Source: Alopecurus myosuroides
Lineage: Eukaryota; Streptophyta; Magnoliopsida; Poales; Poaceae
Assembly: GCA_028641055.1 (NCBI GenBank)
Contig: CM054061.1
Location: 27,639,523-27,703,522, forward strand
Direction of reading: 5' to 3'
DNA: 64,000 nt
Made by a program: the position numbers and the translations under genes. The notes beneath the pieces are model-generated. The model was given only the letters and a program-made list of their open reading frames with translations, was not told where the DNA came from and searched no databases. Positions 11,165 through 21,777 of this stretch are shown here, piece after piece; the first letter of the stretch is position 1; every line of letters begins with the position of its first letter.

Positions 11165-11577
11165 TAATGGTCTTTGCCGTGTGCAAACAAACGACAATTG
11201 ACTTTATTATTGTCGCGTGCTAGCGCACAACAAAACCGTGACAGCGGGACATCTGGGAAAAGAAACTTGGTAATTCAGTGTCGTGTGCAAACACACGACA
11301 AAGAATTTACGTTTGGCGTGTGCATGCACATGACAAAGCCCTGCCGTGACGGCGCAGTTCGCGTGCGCGACGGATTGGATAGGTGGCCACGTTCTTTGTA
11401 GTGCGCCCTCTTTGCCGTGTGCATTTCCGTATCTTTGTTGTTCTTCTCACTTCCTCGTGTGCATTTTGGGGTGCGAGGCCGTGTATTTTTATTTACCGTG
11501 TGTGGTACATGGCAAAGATAAAGATTGTCGCCTGCCCGATATCTTGCACACGAAAAAAAAGCCGCTCTCCCGTAGTG
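11165..11577. mobile_element. CACTA terminal region remnant
   Basis: Dense repeats of TTTGCCGTGTGC and its relatives in both orientations (for example at 11172, 11280, 11320, 11410, 11500) are typical of CACTA subterminal regions, and the segment ends CTCTCCCGTAGTG at 11577, matching a CACTA..GTAGTG-type right terminus. I found no matching CACTAC left end nearby, so it is probably truncated. Confidence 0.5.
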
Positions 11578-11632
11578 CTAAGAGGCCCTGACTAAAATCC
11601 GAGATAGCGAAACAATGAAGAGAGAACTGTGG

Positions 11633-12520
11633 TTTTTTTTGTACAAAGGTTGGGGTAGGAGACCCCGATGCTGCATTAACAAACGTGGCAGGTACAAATT
11701 GCACTAAGGCCCCTATCATCACTTTCCCTAAAAGACCTACAATTCAAAGATAAGGCTCGTGCTTTTACAGAAAACACCCTAGACAAAAAGAAAGGAACGC
11801 AATTGAGTCCATGGGCATCTCCACCACCGAACGCCGGCGATCTCCAGGCGCGCGAAGCGCCGAAATCAGAGCACAGTACATCACTCGGACTCTCCCTTCC
11901 AGCGTGTGACCTCAGACGACGGCAAACACGACACCTCCGTGGACGAACCACTTGGGAGCATCGAGTAGCCGAGCTCCAACGCTGGACCAAGAAGGCCTCC
12001 GACTCGGAGGTTGAAGATAGGCCACCTTCTTGGCCTTGAATCGCGACGATGAACTTCACCCTCGCGTGATGAGCTCCCTGTTGCAGCAGAAGCCACTCGA
12101 ACAATCGAGAAGAAGAAAGGCTGCCAAATTGCCCCTCCTCGCCGCCACGGCCGGCCAGAGGAAACCAGCAGCACCTCCTTATCCGATTCATAGAGTGGAA
12201 AGTAAGGCAAGCGAGTTTATTAGATCGACCTTGCCCATCTCCTCTCAAGCATGCGATCCACCATGGATTTGACCTGCAAGGAAGAAGAATAGGGTTCCCC
12301 GTGCCGCTGCGAGTTACAGGGAACCAGTCGAACGCCAGAACGACGAAGACAAGCACTAGGGCTAAACAACACCTACACCTACTATGCACATGCCAGGCTA
12401 CGCCATTTCAACCACACCGAGCGGCATCGCTGTCGGGGGGAAGCAAGGAACGCGCCGGCGGAGAAGAGAGAAACTGAGAGACGACTCTCAAAGCGGTGGC
12501 CTGGAGGGGAAAGTCCGGAC
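11633..12520 (-). mobile_element. Retroposon-like insertion with A-tail
   Basis: Read on the minus strand, the segment ends TTAATGCAGC ... CCCCAACCTTTGTAC followed by eight A, a typical plant LINE/SINE 3' end; a very short piece of the same kind of tail is at 28224-28276. Flanks share AAGAGAGAAC (11618-11627 and 12521-12530), a possible target duplication. The body is GC-rich with overlapping open frames up to 237 codons but shows no reverse transcriptase motif, so it may be a non-autonomous or internally deleted LINE relative. Confidence 0.4.
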
Positions 12521-12711
12521 AAGAGAGAACCATGGTGACGGTGGTGTCCAGGGATAAGGAGCTCGAGGGTTCAAACGCGGGCGGACACACAATAATGAGT
12601 TGTGCTTCCCCTCTCTCATCTCATCTCCGTCGCGCTCTATCGAGCTCATTCGAGAGATATCTACGGGACCACACTTGCATACTGTATATTTGTGGTTAGT
12701 TTTGATGTTGG

Positions 12712-13315
12712 CTTGATATCACCACAACATCACCACGCCATCGACGGTTCAACATCACAACGTCTATTTTCGGCGAGGTCATAAGGACCACGATGTATGC
12801 CGGGGCGTATATACTGTGTACATGGCCACCCTGGCGCGGGGCTCATCCAATACTTTCGAGGCTTTGAACTTTCTAGACACACAAGTGGCGTTAATTAGGC
12901 AACTTCTTTTGGAACTTTTCTTAACCGCCGTTAATTCGCGCATGATGAGCGACATTTCCCTATATTACCGGTAATTAGAGCATCATTGGTGCCATTTATC
13001 TAAGATTACCAGTAATTAGCGCATCATTAGCGGTGATAACGATTATGTGCCATGGTTGTTATTGGCAAAAGGAACACTTTACTCAGCTTGTAGAAAACTA
13101 TGGACTAGGTTGAAGCAATTAGTCTCCCGTGTCAACTACTCATTTTTTGGGTTTGATTTGATTGTGGCAAAATTATGTAGCAAATGATAAGGCATTTTTT
13201 CAATCCAATGTTTAATTAATTATCAATGCTTGAGTTGATTGTGCCCAAATTAAGGCGATCGTTACATAGCCAAATTTGGGAGCGTATCTCACGCCCGCGG
13301 GAAATTTCGGGAGTT
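12712..13315. repeat. Direct repeat with 24904-25437, copy 1
   Basis: Shares many blocks with the segment about 12.2 kb to the right: CCGTCGA, CACGTCTATTTTCG, ATATACTG, TTAGGCAACTT, GTAATTAGCGCATCATTAGC and AGCCAAATTTGGG. The copies differ by several indels. They bracket the large CACTA and its flanks. No primer-binding site or polypurine tract adjoins them, so I do not read them as LTRs. Confidence 0.6.
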
Positions 13316-14009
13316 TTTTTATCGAGTGGGGCCGGATGAAGGTATGTGGTAACTACTCCCTATCTAGTTCCCGTGCAGGTGCAGCTAGCTAGATAGTTCT
13401 TGGGGCAGCTAGCTAATTAATTCCATGCGTGCGTTCGCCATCTAATTCATGCATGATGTGTGCATGCCTAGAGAGGATCGGAACATGCACATACACCTTT
13501 GCTAGCACTAGAAATATTTTATTCCGGTGTTTTTTTTCCTTGGTCGACTTGGATTAATTTGTTATGGAATCGTCATCATGCATGGGGAGGACGTAGCCTG
13601 TATTACTCGACATAGCACTAGTTTATATGACCCGTGAATGCAGTCCATCAACTTTTTCCGCCTTCTCCCCTACCTCTCGCCTCCTCTCCCTGAGAGTCGC
13701 CAAAGCCTCTCGGACTCCTTCCCCCTTATGTTTGATGCCTTCGCCGGCTGGAGAGGTAGGAGGAGGGGATGTCGGCATCCTTTGTGATTAGGTGTAGTTT
13801 TAGGGTTTGTGCTTTGTCCATAGTGGCGTATGGCATGAGAAGACCTTACATCCTCGTTCCCTTGCGTGACGTTGGAAGGTTGCTGGCGATGCCTTCGGGC
13901 GGGTTTCTTCAATGGAGAACGTCTCCTTGACGCTTTTCCGACAAGACCTTCATGAATAAGTGTCCTGGAGTCGTGACCACCGAGGTGGCGGAAGGAGGGA
14001 TAGGGTGGT
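13316..14009. other. Unassigned flank of the large CACTA
   Basis: No convincing gene. A pyrimidine-rich block at 13665-13735 and a GC-richer stretch to 14010 could belong to an older repeat into which the CACTA jumped; its continuation would start at 23637. Confidence 0.35.
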
Positions 14010-14035
14010 GGGCACTAGTGGAAACAGGGGCTTTA

Positions 14036-14290
14036 GTCCCGGTTCGTAGGCCCCCTTTTGTCCCGGTTGTGCAACCGGGACGGGGCATCCGGGACAAATA
14101 CCCCTCCCCATTGGTCCCGGTTGTGGCAGGACCCGGGACAAATGGGGCTGACCACGTGGCCCGAGCGCTGGAACCTGGCCAGGGCTATTAGTCCCGGTTC
14201 TGAATACGACCCGGGATGCATGCCCCTTCTGCCGCGGCAGGGCTTTTGCCCTTTTCTCTGCCGCGGCAGGGCTTTACAATTTCCGTTTTT
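14036..14290. repeat. Left subterminal repeats of CACTA
   Basis: Repeated GTCCCGGTT and AACCGGGAC motifs, several arranged as small hairpins (14058-14080, 14116-14142), plus a duplicated CTGCCGCGGCAGGGCTTT at 14229 and 14260. Subterminal motifs of this kind are the binding sites of the DNA-binding transposon protein in En/Spm-type elements. Confidence 0.8.
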
Positions 14291-14468
14291 TTGGTCCCCG
14301 AGACCTCCTGGCGGCCCCTCCCCGGACCTCGAGAAGAGTACCCTCCACCGAGTCCCCGGATCGCACGAGTGAATAAGTATATAAAGCAGAATAAGAAACA
14401 CTTATATTACAGAAGCAAAGTATATCGATCATATTACATGACCGATGGAGTGTATTACAAAATCAAAC

Positions 14469-17400
14469 TTAGTTCCAACCGGAGGCATGGTACTCTCCAT
14501 GTACGTTTATGACCTCTGCATCTAAGAAGCCCGCAATTTCCTCCTGAATTGCTCGTATGCGGTCCCTAGGTAGAAGACCGTCCCGAAGCCGTTCGATCTA
14601 ATATAAAGAAGAGTGGTCACTAAAATATATGAAGCTAAGTAACTAAAATAGATAGTAATAAGAAGAATTGACGATTAACGTACATGAAGTTGTTTTAAAT
14701 TTCTGCCCTTGGGAGATGTGGTCTGACGAATGAACTCGCAAACGTAGTATCCACACAACTTATTCCCGTCTCCTTGTTGCAGGCACTATACGAGAAGATT
14801 GTTTCAATCAAAATAATAATCAACCAGGCATGATAATGGAGATGGGCACGAATCTAGATAGTACTTACTTGCACAACATCAAATGTAAGTTGTTTTTCCC
14901 ATTCACCGGGAGACTTCCTTATGAACCTCTTCCAAACCCTACCCGAGAAAGAAAAAGAATAAAAAGAGTTAGTAATTACTTGATATCCGAAAATGAAACA
15001 AAGTAGTCGATATATTGCAATATATAAATACTGAAATTAATAAAGATTGAAATTACCGCTGGATCATTTCCTGCATGTCAGCCCACATTGAGAGGGGTTT
15101 ACGTTTTGAGTCCATTACAATTACTTTTCCTTTGTCAATTTGGAAGATTAGCAGAATATAGTGGAAGCTGCGCACGCAGAACTCATCAATTATACAATGA
15201 ACATCGAGTAAGGAAAACAGAATGTTTACAACAGAGTAACATACTTACTTGAAGTTGTAAGGAAATAGTATTTCCCGTCGGTGTTGGTTAAATATTATTG
15301 CCCTCAGAATATTATTTTCTGTATCCTTGGGAGATTGCCGAAGAATCTTTTCATAAATAATATTTGGATCAATGAACCCAATATCATAGATTCCATCTTT
15401 TTTGCATTCGAGAATCTTCATTCTGCAATTATAATATATGAGTGTACTATATATATATATATATGAATATATATGCAATTGAATGAGGTGAGCTAGAGAA
15501 ATAAGTGCTTACAGACAATAGGCACTAAGGATAGATTTGTCGAGGGCCTGCTGCTGGTATAACTGAAACAATTCCTCAAATTGAATCATAACCATTCCAT
15601 TTCCAGTTCCATAGTGCTCGTCCTTAACGCTGAGACATAGCCAGTCCTCAGATTCATTAGCGGCTTGCATATACCAATTATGCACTCTTCGCATTTTCGT
15701 TGGTAGATTCTTTATCTCCTCGGGTTTGACAAGAGGCTGCCCGGACTTGTATTTGTACGCACATTCAGCTGCGGGGAAGTAGTTCACTGTTTGCATATAC
15801 TCAGCAATGGACAAACCCGCATCAGCTGCCTTGTCTGCGTACAGTGTTATAAACTCCGGATCAATATCCTCATCAGCAATATTAGTGCTCGGCCCCACCT
15901 GGGTATTGGAAATCACTTTGAGCGGGGACGTGGATTGTTTTTTCTGCTCTCCGAGTTGAGCAACTGATTTCCCCTTTTTCCCGCTTGCGCTACTACTCTT
16001 CGTTGACCGCACCATTTCCTGGTGTGACTTCAGAATAGAGCGGTCATAGTCAGATGACAGACTCGGCTCGGGTTGATGAAGAGTCTTCACCATTTTCCAA
16101 GCTCGTTCTATCTCTTCTTCGGTCTCAGGGAAATCTGGCTTTTGCTTCTCCTTCCGCTTTGATTTCCACGCATCGTATTCGTCCTTTGCGATTTTCTGGG
16201 TTTCCTCGGGAGTATAGTCGTAAGGTAACTTGGGTACCTCTTTTGGTACCTTCGGGAGGGGTGACCGTTGACGTTTCGGTGATTTTTTACGTTTCGGCAG
16301 AAACTTAGTGGGCGGAGAGGGCTGACGCGGCGGCGTAGGCGACCGCGCTGGAGACGTGCACGGCGTAGGCGACCGCGCCGGAGACGGCATGCGTTGCGAA
16401 GACGACCGCGCTGGAGAAATGCGAGAATTCGATGGCTTTGCCGTCTGATTTGTGAGCACAATGCATTCCTTTAGCCATAGAACGGTCGAGTTCTTGGCTT
16501 CTCCGAGTTCAGTCAACTCTTCGTCTTCACCTTCAGGAAAATCAAGCTTTACCCGCTCGAATCTGTTGGCAACTTCATCGACCCCAACAACAGCGTAGCC
16601 CCGTGGAACCGGGAGACAATGGTGAGTTGGTTCGTTGCCAATCGGTAAGACATATCCGGCCGCCGCCTTGATGGTTATATTGACGACCTTCACGTGGAGG
16701 TCACAGGATGTCATTTCCGTGATCTCGTCCACCGGGTAAATCATCGGTGGTGCATCATCATCCGGTAGCTGCGTGGACGCAACGCTGCTTTTGCGATGAG
16801 AATGTGCGGCGTCGGGAGCCTCAGCTTCAACTTCTAGCATGTGTACTGATGCGCCGGTAGACACTATCTGCTGGCTAAGTGTGTTAATTTGGTCTTGCTG
16901 CTTCTTTGCTACATCCTGTGTCAGCTTTACCATTTCTTCAAGTTGACGCCTCCAGTTTGCCTGATTCTCTGCTTCAGCTGCCTCCTTGTCCTTTTTACGT
17001 TGACGGCTTCTATCTGGGTATAACTTTTTGGTGGAGTCGAACGCAACACTCCACGGAGGAGTGCCTTTTGTGCCTCGTGTACGCCCTCCGTGTTCCTTAT
17101 TCCCTAGGGCTCGTGTGAGCTCGTCGTTCTCTCTATCTGGCACAAACTTCCCATCTTTAACGTCCTTTATTGCGTCTCTCAGCTTCTCTATGGGTAGAGG
17201 ATGACTCTTTTTATGCCTTAGGTTATATATTGCTTTTCCTTCGGCGTCCAACCTGCCCCCATGCCCGTAGAACCATGACCTTGTCCGCTCGACCCACAAG
17301 AACGGCTCGGGAGTGATCCCCTGCTGAATCAGGTTGTTCTCCCATGTCTCCCACTTGGGACTAGAACCCTTGTAGCCACCTTGCCCCATAACATGGTGAT

Positions 17401-18283
17401 ATACCTTTTTGCCGGCGTTTTTCTCATTTGTTTTCGTCCTTTCCAGTTCATTCTCTGCCAGCTTGTACTTCACGAAGTCTGCCCATACGGGTTTTATTTT
17501 CTCATACCCTTGAGTGAAATCAGGAGTCTTCTCCTTCTTAACATAATCAAGGTTCAATCTTTTCTTCCAGTTTTTGAATTGCTCGGCCATCTTTTTTAGG
17601 GTCCACGCTTTGACCTTTTCCCGTATCTCATGTTTCATTCTAGTAACATCGGCCTCAGTCACATCCGCTTCATTCTCGTCCACCTCCGGCACGGGTAAGT
17701 TGAAATTAGCCAAAATCTTTGAGAAAAGATGATCTTTGGCTATTTTGCCGACATATGAAATTCCTTGTTTCCGCGGATCTTTTGGCTCATTCCACTCATT
17801 AACAGTGATCGAGATGTGATCTCTAACTAGCACTCCGCATTGCTTCACAAATTTTTGGGCAACATCAGCGGGAAGCTCGGGTGCGCCGTCTGCTGTGATC
17901 GTGTCGATCCTGTATCTTTCTGTATCTTTCAACTTCTTTGTTGCGCCTCGTTTAGTCTTTTTTCCGGTTGATATATTTGAACCGGGTGGCTAAAAATATA
18001 AAGACTGTTAATACATGTATATAGACAACGGATGCTTCATTAATTAACATATATATATATGCACCTCGGAGCCGGTGTTTGTAATTTGTATGGTTCCACC
18101 GGAGCCGTCGGCTGCTCCCATATCGGAGCCGTCGGCTTCTCCCTCATCAGAGTCGTCTCCCTGGGTGAGCACCGGATCTCCCTCACCGGAGTCGTTCATC
18201 CACTGGCTCACATCGGGCTCTACGTCGGGCCCGCGGATTAAACCCTCGATCATATTTTCGGCATCTTCGTCTCTTGGCTCCAT
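14469..18283 (-). CDS. CACTA-encoded protein with Ulp1-like protease domain
   Basis: Reconstructed exons, minus strand: 18283-18065, 17989-15513, 15422-15249, 15167-15057, 14938-14869, 14785-14684, 14597-14469. All introns are GT..AG, phases agree, and the total of 3,282 nt gives 1,093 residues from ATG to TAA. The N-terminus is acidic. Residues 420-450 are a likely coiled coil within a region resembling plant Ptta/En/Spm transposon proteins; about 505-585 resembles DUF8039 (CLPVPRGYAVVGVDEV); 600-650 is a Ser-Pro-Arg-rich linker. The C-terminus has the C48/Ulp1 order: His959 (FHYILL), Asp976 (VIVMDS), Gln1020/1021 (LQQGDG), Cys1028 (LCGYYVCEF). Ulp1 proteases cleave ubiquitin-like SUMO; in CACTA elements this domain accompanies the element's second gene and its role is unknown. 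No break is visible. Confidence 0.85.
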
Positions 18284-18510
18284 ACTGTACAAAAAGAGTA
18301 AGTATATATTTCAGATCCAATTCATTAAAATTGCACATGCATAATAATATTTAAACATACGATAACATTTCTAGCATTCTTAAATTTCTAAGAGCATGTC
18401 TAACGGACCCCTTATATGTTTTCGCCCCCTAAGAGCATGTCTAACAGACCCCTTATGTTTTCGCCCCCTAAAACGCGTGTACATGGTTTTGGACATTTTC
18501 ATGCATAGCC

Positions 18511-18848
18511 TGGTGAGTTACTATAAAATCTTCTTTTTTGGGGTTTCCTCAAGTTTGTCCGAGTATTTTCACTGCCTCATTCTCTTTTGTTTTTCACCTG
18601 TTCCTGCGTGCTACAGGTCATACCAGAGTGGTTTCTGAACTATTTTGGAGGAAAGATACCAGGAACTGTCAAATTACAAGCCCCTAATGGTATTGCATTT
18701 GATGTTGGAGTTATGGAGAACATGAACAGAACAATCCTCAAGTATGGGTGGGCAGGAACAGGCGAAAAACAAAAGAGAATGAGGCAGTGAAAATACTCGG
18801 ACAAACTTGAGGAAACCCCAAAAAAGAAGATTTTTTAGTAACTCACCA
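18511..18848. repeat. Foldback 1, 97-bp arms
   Basis: Arms 18511-18607 and 18752-18848 are near-perfect reverse complements (for example GGGTTTCCTCAAGTTTGTCC against GGACAAACTTGAGGAAACCC). The 144-bp loop holds the B3-domain exon. A transcript would fold into a long hairpin. Confidence 0.85.
18617..18760 (+). pseudogene. Captured B3-domain exon
   Basis: After an acceptor-like TGCTACAG, the plus strand encodes about 48 residues resembling the B3 DNA-binding fold of plant REM/ARF/ABI3-type factors: IPEWFLNYFGGKIPG, KLQAPNGIAFDVGV and NRTILKYGW. Only one exon is present and it runs into the right hairpin arm, so it cannot make a full factor by itself. The sense is opposite to the Ulp1-like gene. 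Source gene not identified. Confidence 0.7.
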
Positions 18849-18853
18849 GACTA

Positions 18854-19066
18854 ATGCCCGTGTTAGAGGAGAGCAAAGCAACACTAAAACGAAGAAAACA
18901 GATATTGCTGCTGTATGAATGTGTTGAAGAAGCAAAGATGGGACCAAAGGTTACCAGCAAATTTGGTAACCTTTGGTCCTGTCTTTGCTTCTTCAACACA
19001 TTCATACAACAGCAATATCTGTTTTCTTCATTTTAGTGTTGATTTGCTCTCTTCTAACAGGGGCAT
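18854..19066. repeat. Foldback 2, about 102-bp arms, 9-nt loop
   Basis: Arms 18854-18955 and 18965-19066 are reverse complements with a handful of mismatches; the centre is GGTTACC-agcaaattt-GGTAACC. Such a tight, long stem is a typical Dicer-like substrate if transcribed. The arms carry an open frame on the plus strand (..LLYECVEEAK..) that may be a second captured exon in inverted duplicate. Confidence 0.85.
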
Positions 19067-19379
19067 CAGGGATGCCTCTTCATATCTGAATTTTAATTGA
19101 TGTTGTTATTTCTAGACAAAGTAAACTCTGTCCATACTCTCAAAAGATCTTCAGCGCGCCCTAGCTCGCACGAGCTAGAGGGTTGGCCCTCTATATCCCC
19201 TCCCGACCCGCACATGTAGGGGTCGACGGGCCGCCCCCTACCCAAACTTGTAAAAAATCGTTCGGGGTGGTCCATTTACGGGGTCTGCTAGATGGCCGGG
19301 TATAGCCCAAACCCGTATATCAGCGGTTATTATACGGGTTTTGGGCCATATATATAGGGGTCTGTTAGACATGCTCTAA

Positions 19380-19560
19380 CATTCTTAAATTTTTTATATC
19401 AATTCTAAACAAATTTAAAGTAAATAAGTCTAATCTAAAATTTCTAACATTCATAAACTAAAATTTCTAACATTTGTAAACTAATAATTCTAACAATAAT
19501 AAAAAACAGTAATTAAGTAAAAAAAAGGAAGAAAAACAAAAAAGGCCCCAGATTAGGGCG
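19380..19560. repeat. Short AT-rich tandem repeats
   Basis: Repeats of CTAAAATTTCTAACATT-like units between 19430 and 19500 in otherwise AT-rich transposon interior. Confidence 0.5.
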
Positions 19561-19587
19561 AGATGGAGGCAGGCCTTTTACCTCCTC

Positions 19588-19740
19588 TTGGGGCAGCGGC
19601 GGGCCGGCGGCGCGGGGCAGCGGCGGCGCGGGGCAGCGGCGGCGCGGGGCAGCGACGGGATCGAGGGGCGGCGCGGGGCAGCGACGGGATCGAGGGGCGG
19701 CGCGGGGCAGCGGCGCGGGGCAGCGACGGGACCTAGAGGG
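19588..19740. repeat. GC-rich minisatellite
   Basis: Repeats of GCGGCGCGGGGCAGCG, about 17 bp, with longer 33-bp units that insert ACGGGATCGAGGG. It is part of a very GC-rich patch (19575-19930) that contrasts with the AT-rich DNA around it; open frames across it are low-complexity and not credible genes. Confidence 0.8.
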
Positions 19741-19974
19741 GCGGCGCGCGGCCGAGGCGAACGGGAGAGGGGCTAGGGGGGGTGGATGCGCTCGACGGAG
19801 TCGGGAGCGGCGCCACAGAGGAGGATGCCGACGGGGCGAGGGGGCGGCGCGGATGCCGACGGGGCGAGGGGGCGGCGCGGGGGGACGGAAAAATTGGGCA
19901 GCCTGGCGGCGTCGATTTGGTCCCTGCGCGCGGTCTGGAACTGAAAGGAGCGGGGACGTGTTTATATACTATGA

Positions 19975-20098
19975 CCCTTTCGTCCCGGTTGGTGGCAATA
20001 ACCGGGACGAAAGACCCTTCCGTCCCGGTTGGTGCCACCAACCGGGACGAAGGGTCCTTCGTCCCGGTTGGTGGCACCAACCGGGACGGAAGGGCCCG
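19975..20098. repeat. Internal GTCCCGGTTGGTG hairpin array
   Basis: Three consecutive hairpins of the form GTCCCGGTTGGTG-loop-CAACCGGGAC. They match the subterminal motif of the same CACTA but lie about 6 kb from the left end and 3.5 kb from the right. Related hairpins occur at 21596-21623 and 21662-21694. Confidence 0.8.
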
Positions 20099-20384
20099 GC
20101 TGGTCGCCCGCGCCAGAACCAGCTGGCCGGCGCGCCAATTGTTTTAGCGCCAAATTTTGAATATCTTAAATATGTAAGTGAATAACTTCTACATACTTTC
20201 AAATTACGAAAAAATTACAACATTAAAATTGTTTGAAATTGCGTAAATAATTCAAATCCGTTTTCTGTTTTCCTAAATAATTATTCTAACTGTTCTAACT
20301 ATTAACTATTTCACTATTTACACTTAATTTAAATATAAATATCTTATATTGTTTTAAAATTAGTAATAATTACATTAAAAGCAG

Positions 20385-20465
20385 TGTCGCCGGAATACAA
20401 ATTCTTTTATTAAAAAGAGAAAACAAACGAATACCGAGGGGGATGCGGTAAGCATTCTGTTCTGC
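20385..20465 (-). pseudogene. Deletion remnant of an AP2 gene copy
   Basis: GCCGGAATACAAATTCTTTTATTAAA resembles the 3' end of the AP2 gene (around 22554), and directly beside it CCGAGGGGGATGCGG ... ATTC(T/C)GTTCTG resembles the middle of that gene (around 23109-23162). The intervening coding part is missing. This is a second, internally deleted copy of the AP2 cargo gene. Confidence 0.5.
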
Positions 20466-20596
20466 ACATATATTTAAGATTTACCATGTACTGTCGTGTG
20501 TATTGTCGAATGAATACGGAACACTTATTTTAGCCCTGCACTCAGTTTTGCACATTCATTGAACAGGTGGTAGCTCCTCACTGAGCCAAGCATACA

Positions 20597-21189
20597 ATGA
20601 AGCCAGCGGATGAAGCTCAGATTTGGGCAAACATACTGGCTGATCCTCTTGATTGGCCTCCATCTACTATTCCTCTTCCTAGCCAGGTAATAATAAGAAA
20701 TATAAAACTATTACCATTTTTCTTTCTTGATCAACTATCTCCCTTATGCTGGTAGCCACCATGCATTTACAAACCGGTGTATTAGGATCTGTAATGCACG
20801 AAACTCCTATAAACCATCCAACCATCTGCACAATCGTCATCAGAAACATAATATCAACCGATACTTCATTTGTATTCTACAGGTCAAAAATTACCACTTC
20901 ATGGAAGAGCCCAAGCCATGGCGATACTTACAGAATGTGCCTTCGGCAGGGAGGTCAATATAGGAAAGATGACAAGCACTGGACATAGGACAAAGTGATT
21001 AAGCTAGCCAAGGGTGTTGAGAAATATGGCGCTGGGCAATGGAAAAAGATCGAGCTTCATTACTTCTCACTACCTGACGGAGAACCAGTCCGATCAAACG
21101 AAAATCTGAATGTATATATAGAAGTCTACTCCAAAAAAAAAAGTGGTTATTGGCAAATATGGAAGTTGTTTTATCTAGCAGATGAATAA
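20597..21189 (+). pseudogene. Captured MYB/TRF-like gene fragment, broken
   Basis: A first exon 20597-20686 (30 codons from ATG) ends at a GT donor; after an AG at 20882 a second block continues. From about 20975 one frame reads KHWT, a TAG stop, then VIKLAKGVEKYGAGQW, which resembles the first two helices of MYB domains in telomere-repeat-binding-like plant proteins. The upstream block is in a different frame, so at least one frameshift and one stop are present. Captured gene pieces with introns are common inside CACTA elements. Source gene unknown. Confidence 0.55.
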
Positions 21190-21424
21190 TAAAGTGGGTG
21201 TAGAACAAAACAAACGGTATCGCCATCACACAGCCCAACCGTGGCTACTGGGTGCATATATATATGCATACCAAATGCACGGTTGGACGTATGATGGCGA
21301 ATCCGGATGTTTTGTATTTGAGAGATGAACTGACCGGGGTGTATGAAGCTGGGCTATATATAGGGTCCTCTGGCTCAAAAAGTGTTGAGCTAGGGTTTTG
21401 ATCCAATGGTTAAGAAACACCTCA
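21190..21424. other. Unassigned CACTA interior
   Basis: No gene. Contains a short near-palindrome around TGCATATATATATGCA (21253-21268). Confidence 0.5.
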
Positions 21425-21542
21425 TCCAACGGCTCACAGCAGCTCGAAAGAAACACACCGTAGCCCTGATCGAACGGCTCACAACAGCTCGAAAAAAACA
21501 CACCCGGATCCAACGACTCACGAGCGCTTGAAAGAAACACAC
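21425..21542. repeat. Tandem repeat, about 2.5 units of 45-50 bp
   Basis: Units share AACGGCTCACA(G/A)CAGCTCG and end AAGAAACACAC. They lie upstream of the unrecognised plus-strand gene and may form part of its promoter region. Confidence 0.7.
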
Positions 21543-21589
21543 GATCCGTGTGATTCTATCTGATTGGTCCAAACGAAACCCTAATTCCC

Positions 21590-21720
21590 ATTTAGTCCCG
21601 GTTGGTTTCCCCAACCGGGACTAAAGGGATGATCCGTTTCCCAATGAAACCCTAACCCATTCAGTCCCGGTTGGTGTCCCCAACCGGGACTAAAGGGGTC
21701 GATGTTTTCTTCTCGCTATA
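21590..21720 (+). promoter_or_regulatory. Promoter region of the 181-codon cargo gene
   Basis: Two hairpins built from GTCCCGGTTGGT and ACCGGGACTAAAGG lie at 21596-21623 and 21662-21694; a TATA box GCTATATATATG begins at 21715, about 63 bp before the ATG. The placement suggests a working promoter borrowed from, or decorated with, transposon subterminal motifs. Confidence 0.55.
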
Positions 21721-21777
21721 TATATGTATGCATTGCCACACCATTGGCATAAACACATACAAACTCACCACTCTCTC

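Larger units (their letters stand above)
18392..19376. mobile_element. PIF/Harbinger-like insertion with foldbacks
   Basis: Ends GAGCATGTCTAACGGACCCC and GGGGTCTGTTAGACATGCTC are inverted repeats, flanked by TAA (18389-18391, 19377-19379), the TWA target duplication of PIF/Harbinger elements. The left terminal block is duplicated at 18430-18470. It encodes no transposase. Inside are two adjacent inverted repeats and a B3-domain exon. It lies about 100 bp upstream of the Ulp1-like gene's start codon, so it may affect that promoter. Confidence 0.75.

Noticed and set aside
11676..12389. 237-codon minus-strand frame as a protein gene
   Set aside because: Composition (Ser, Arg, Cys, Trp mix) is that of a GC-rich non-coding strand; no domain, and equally long frames overlap it on other frames.
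19588..20147. Gly/Arg-rich frames in the GC minisatellite
   Set aside because: Low-complexity translation of a tandem repeat, without start context or domain.
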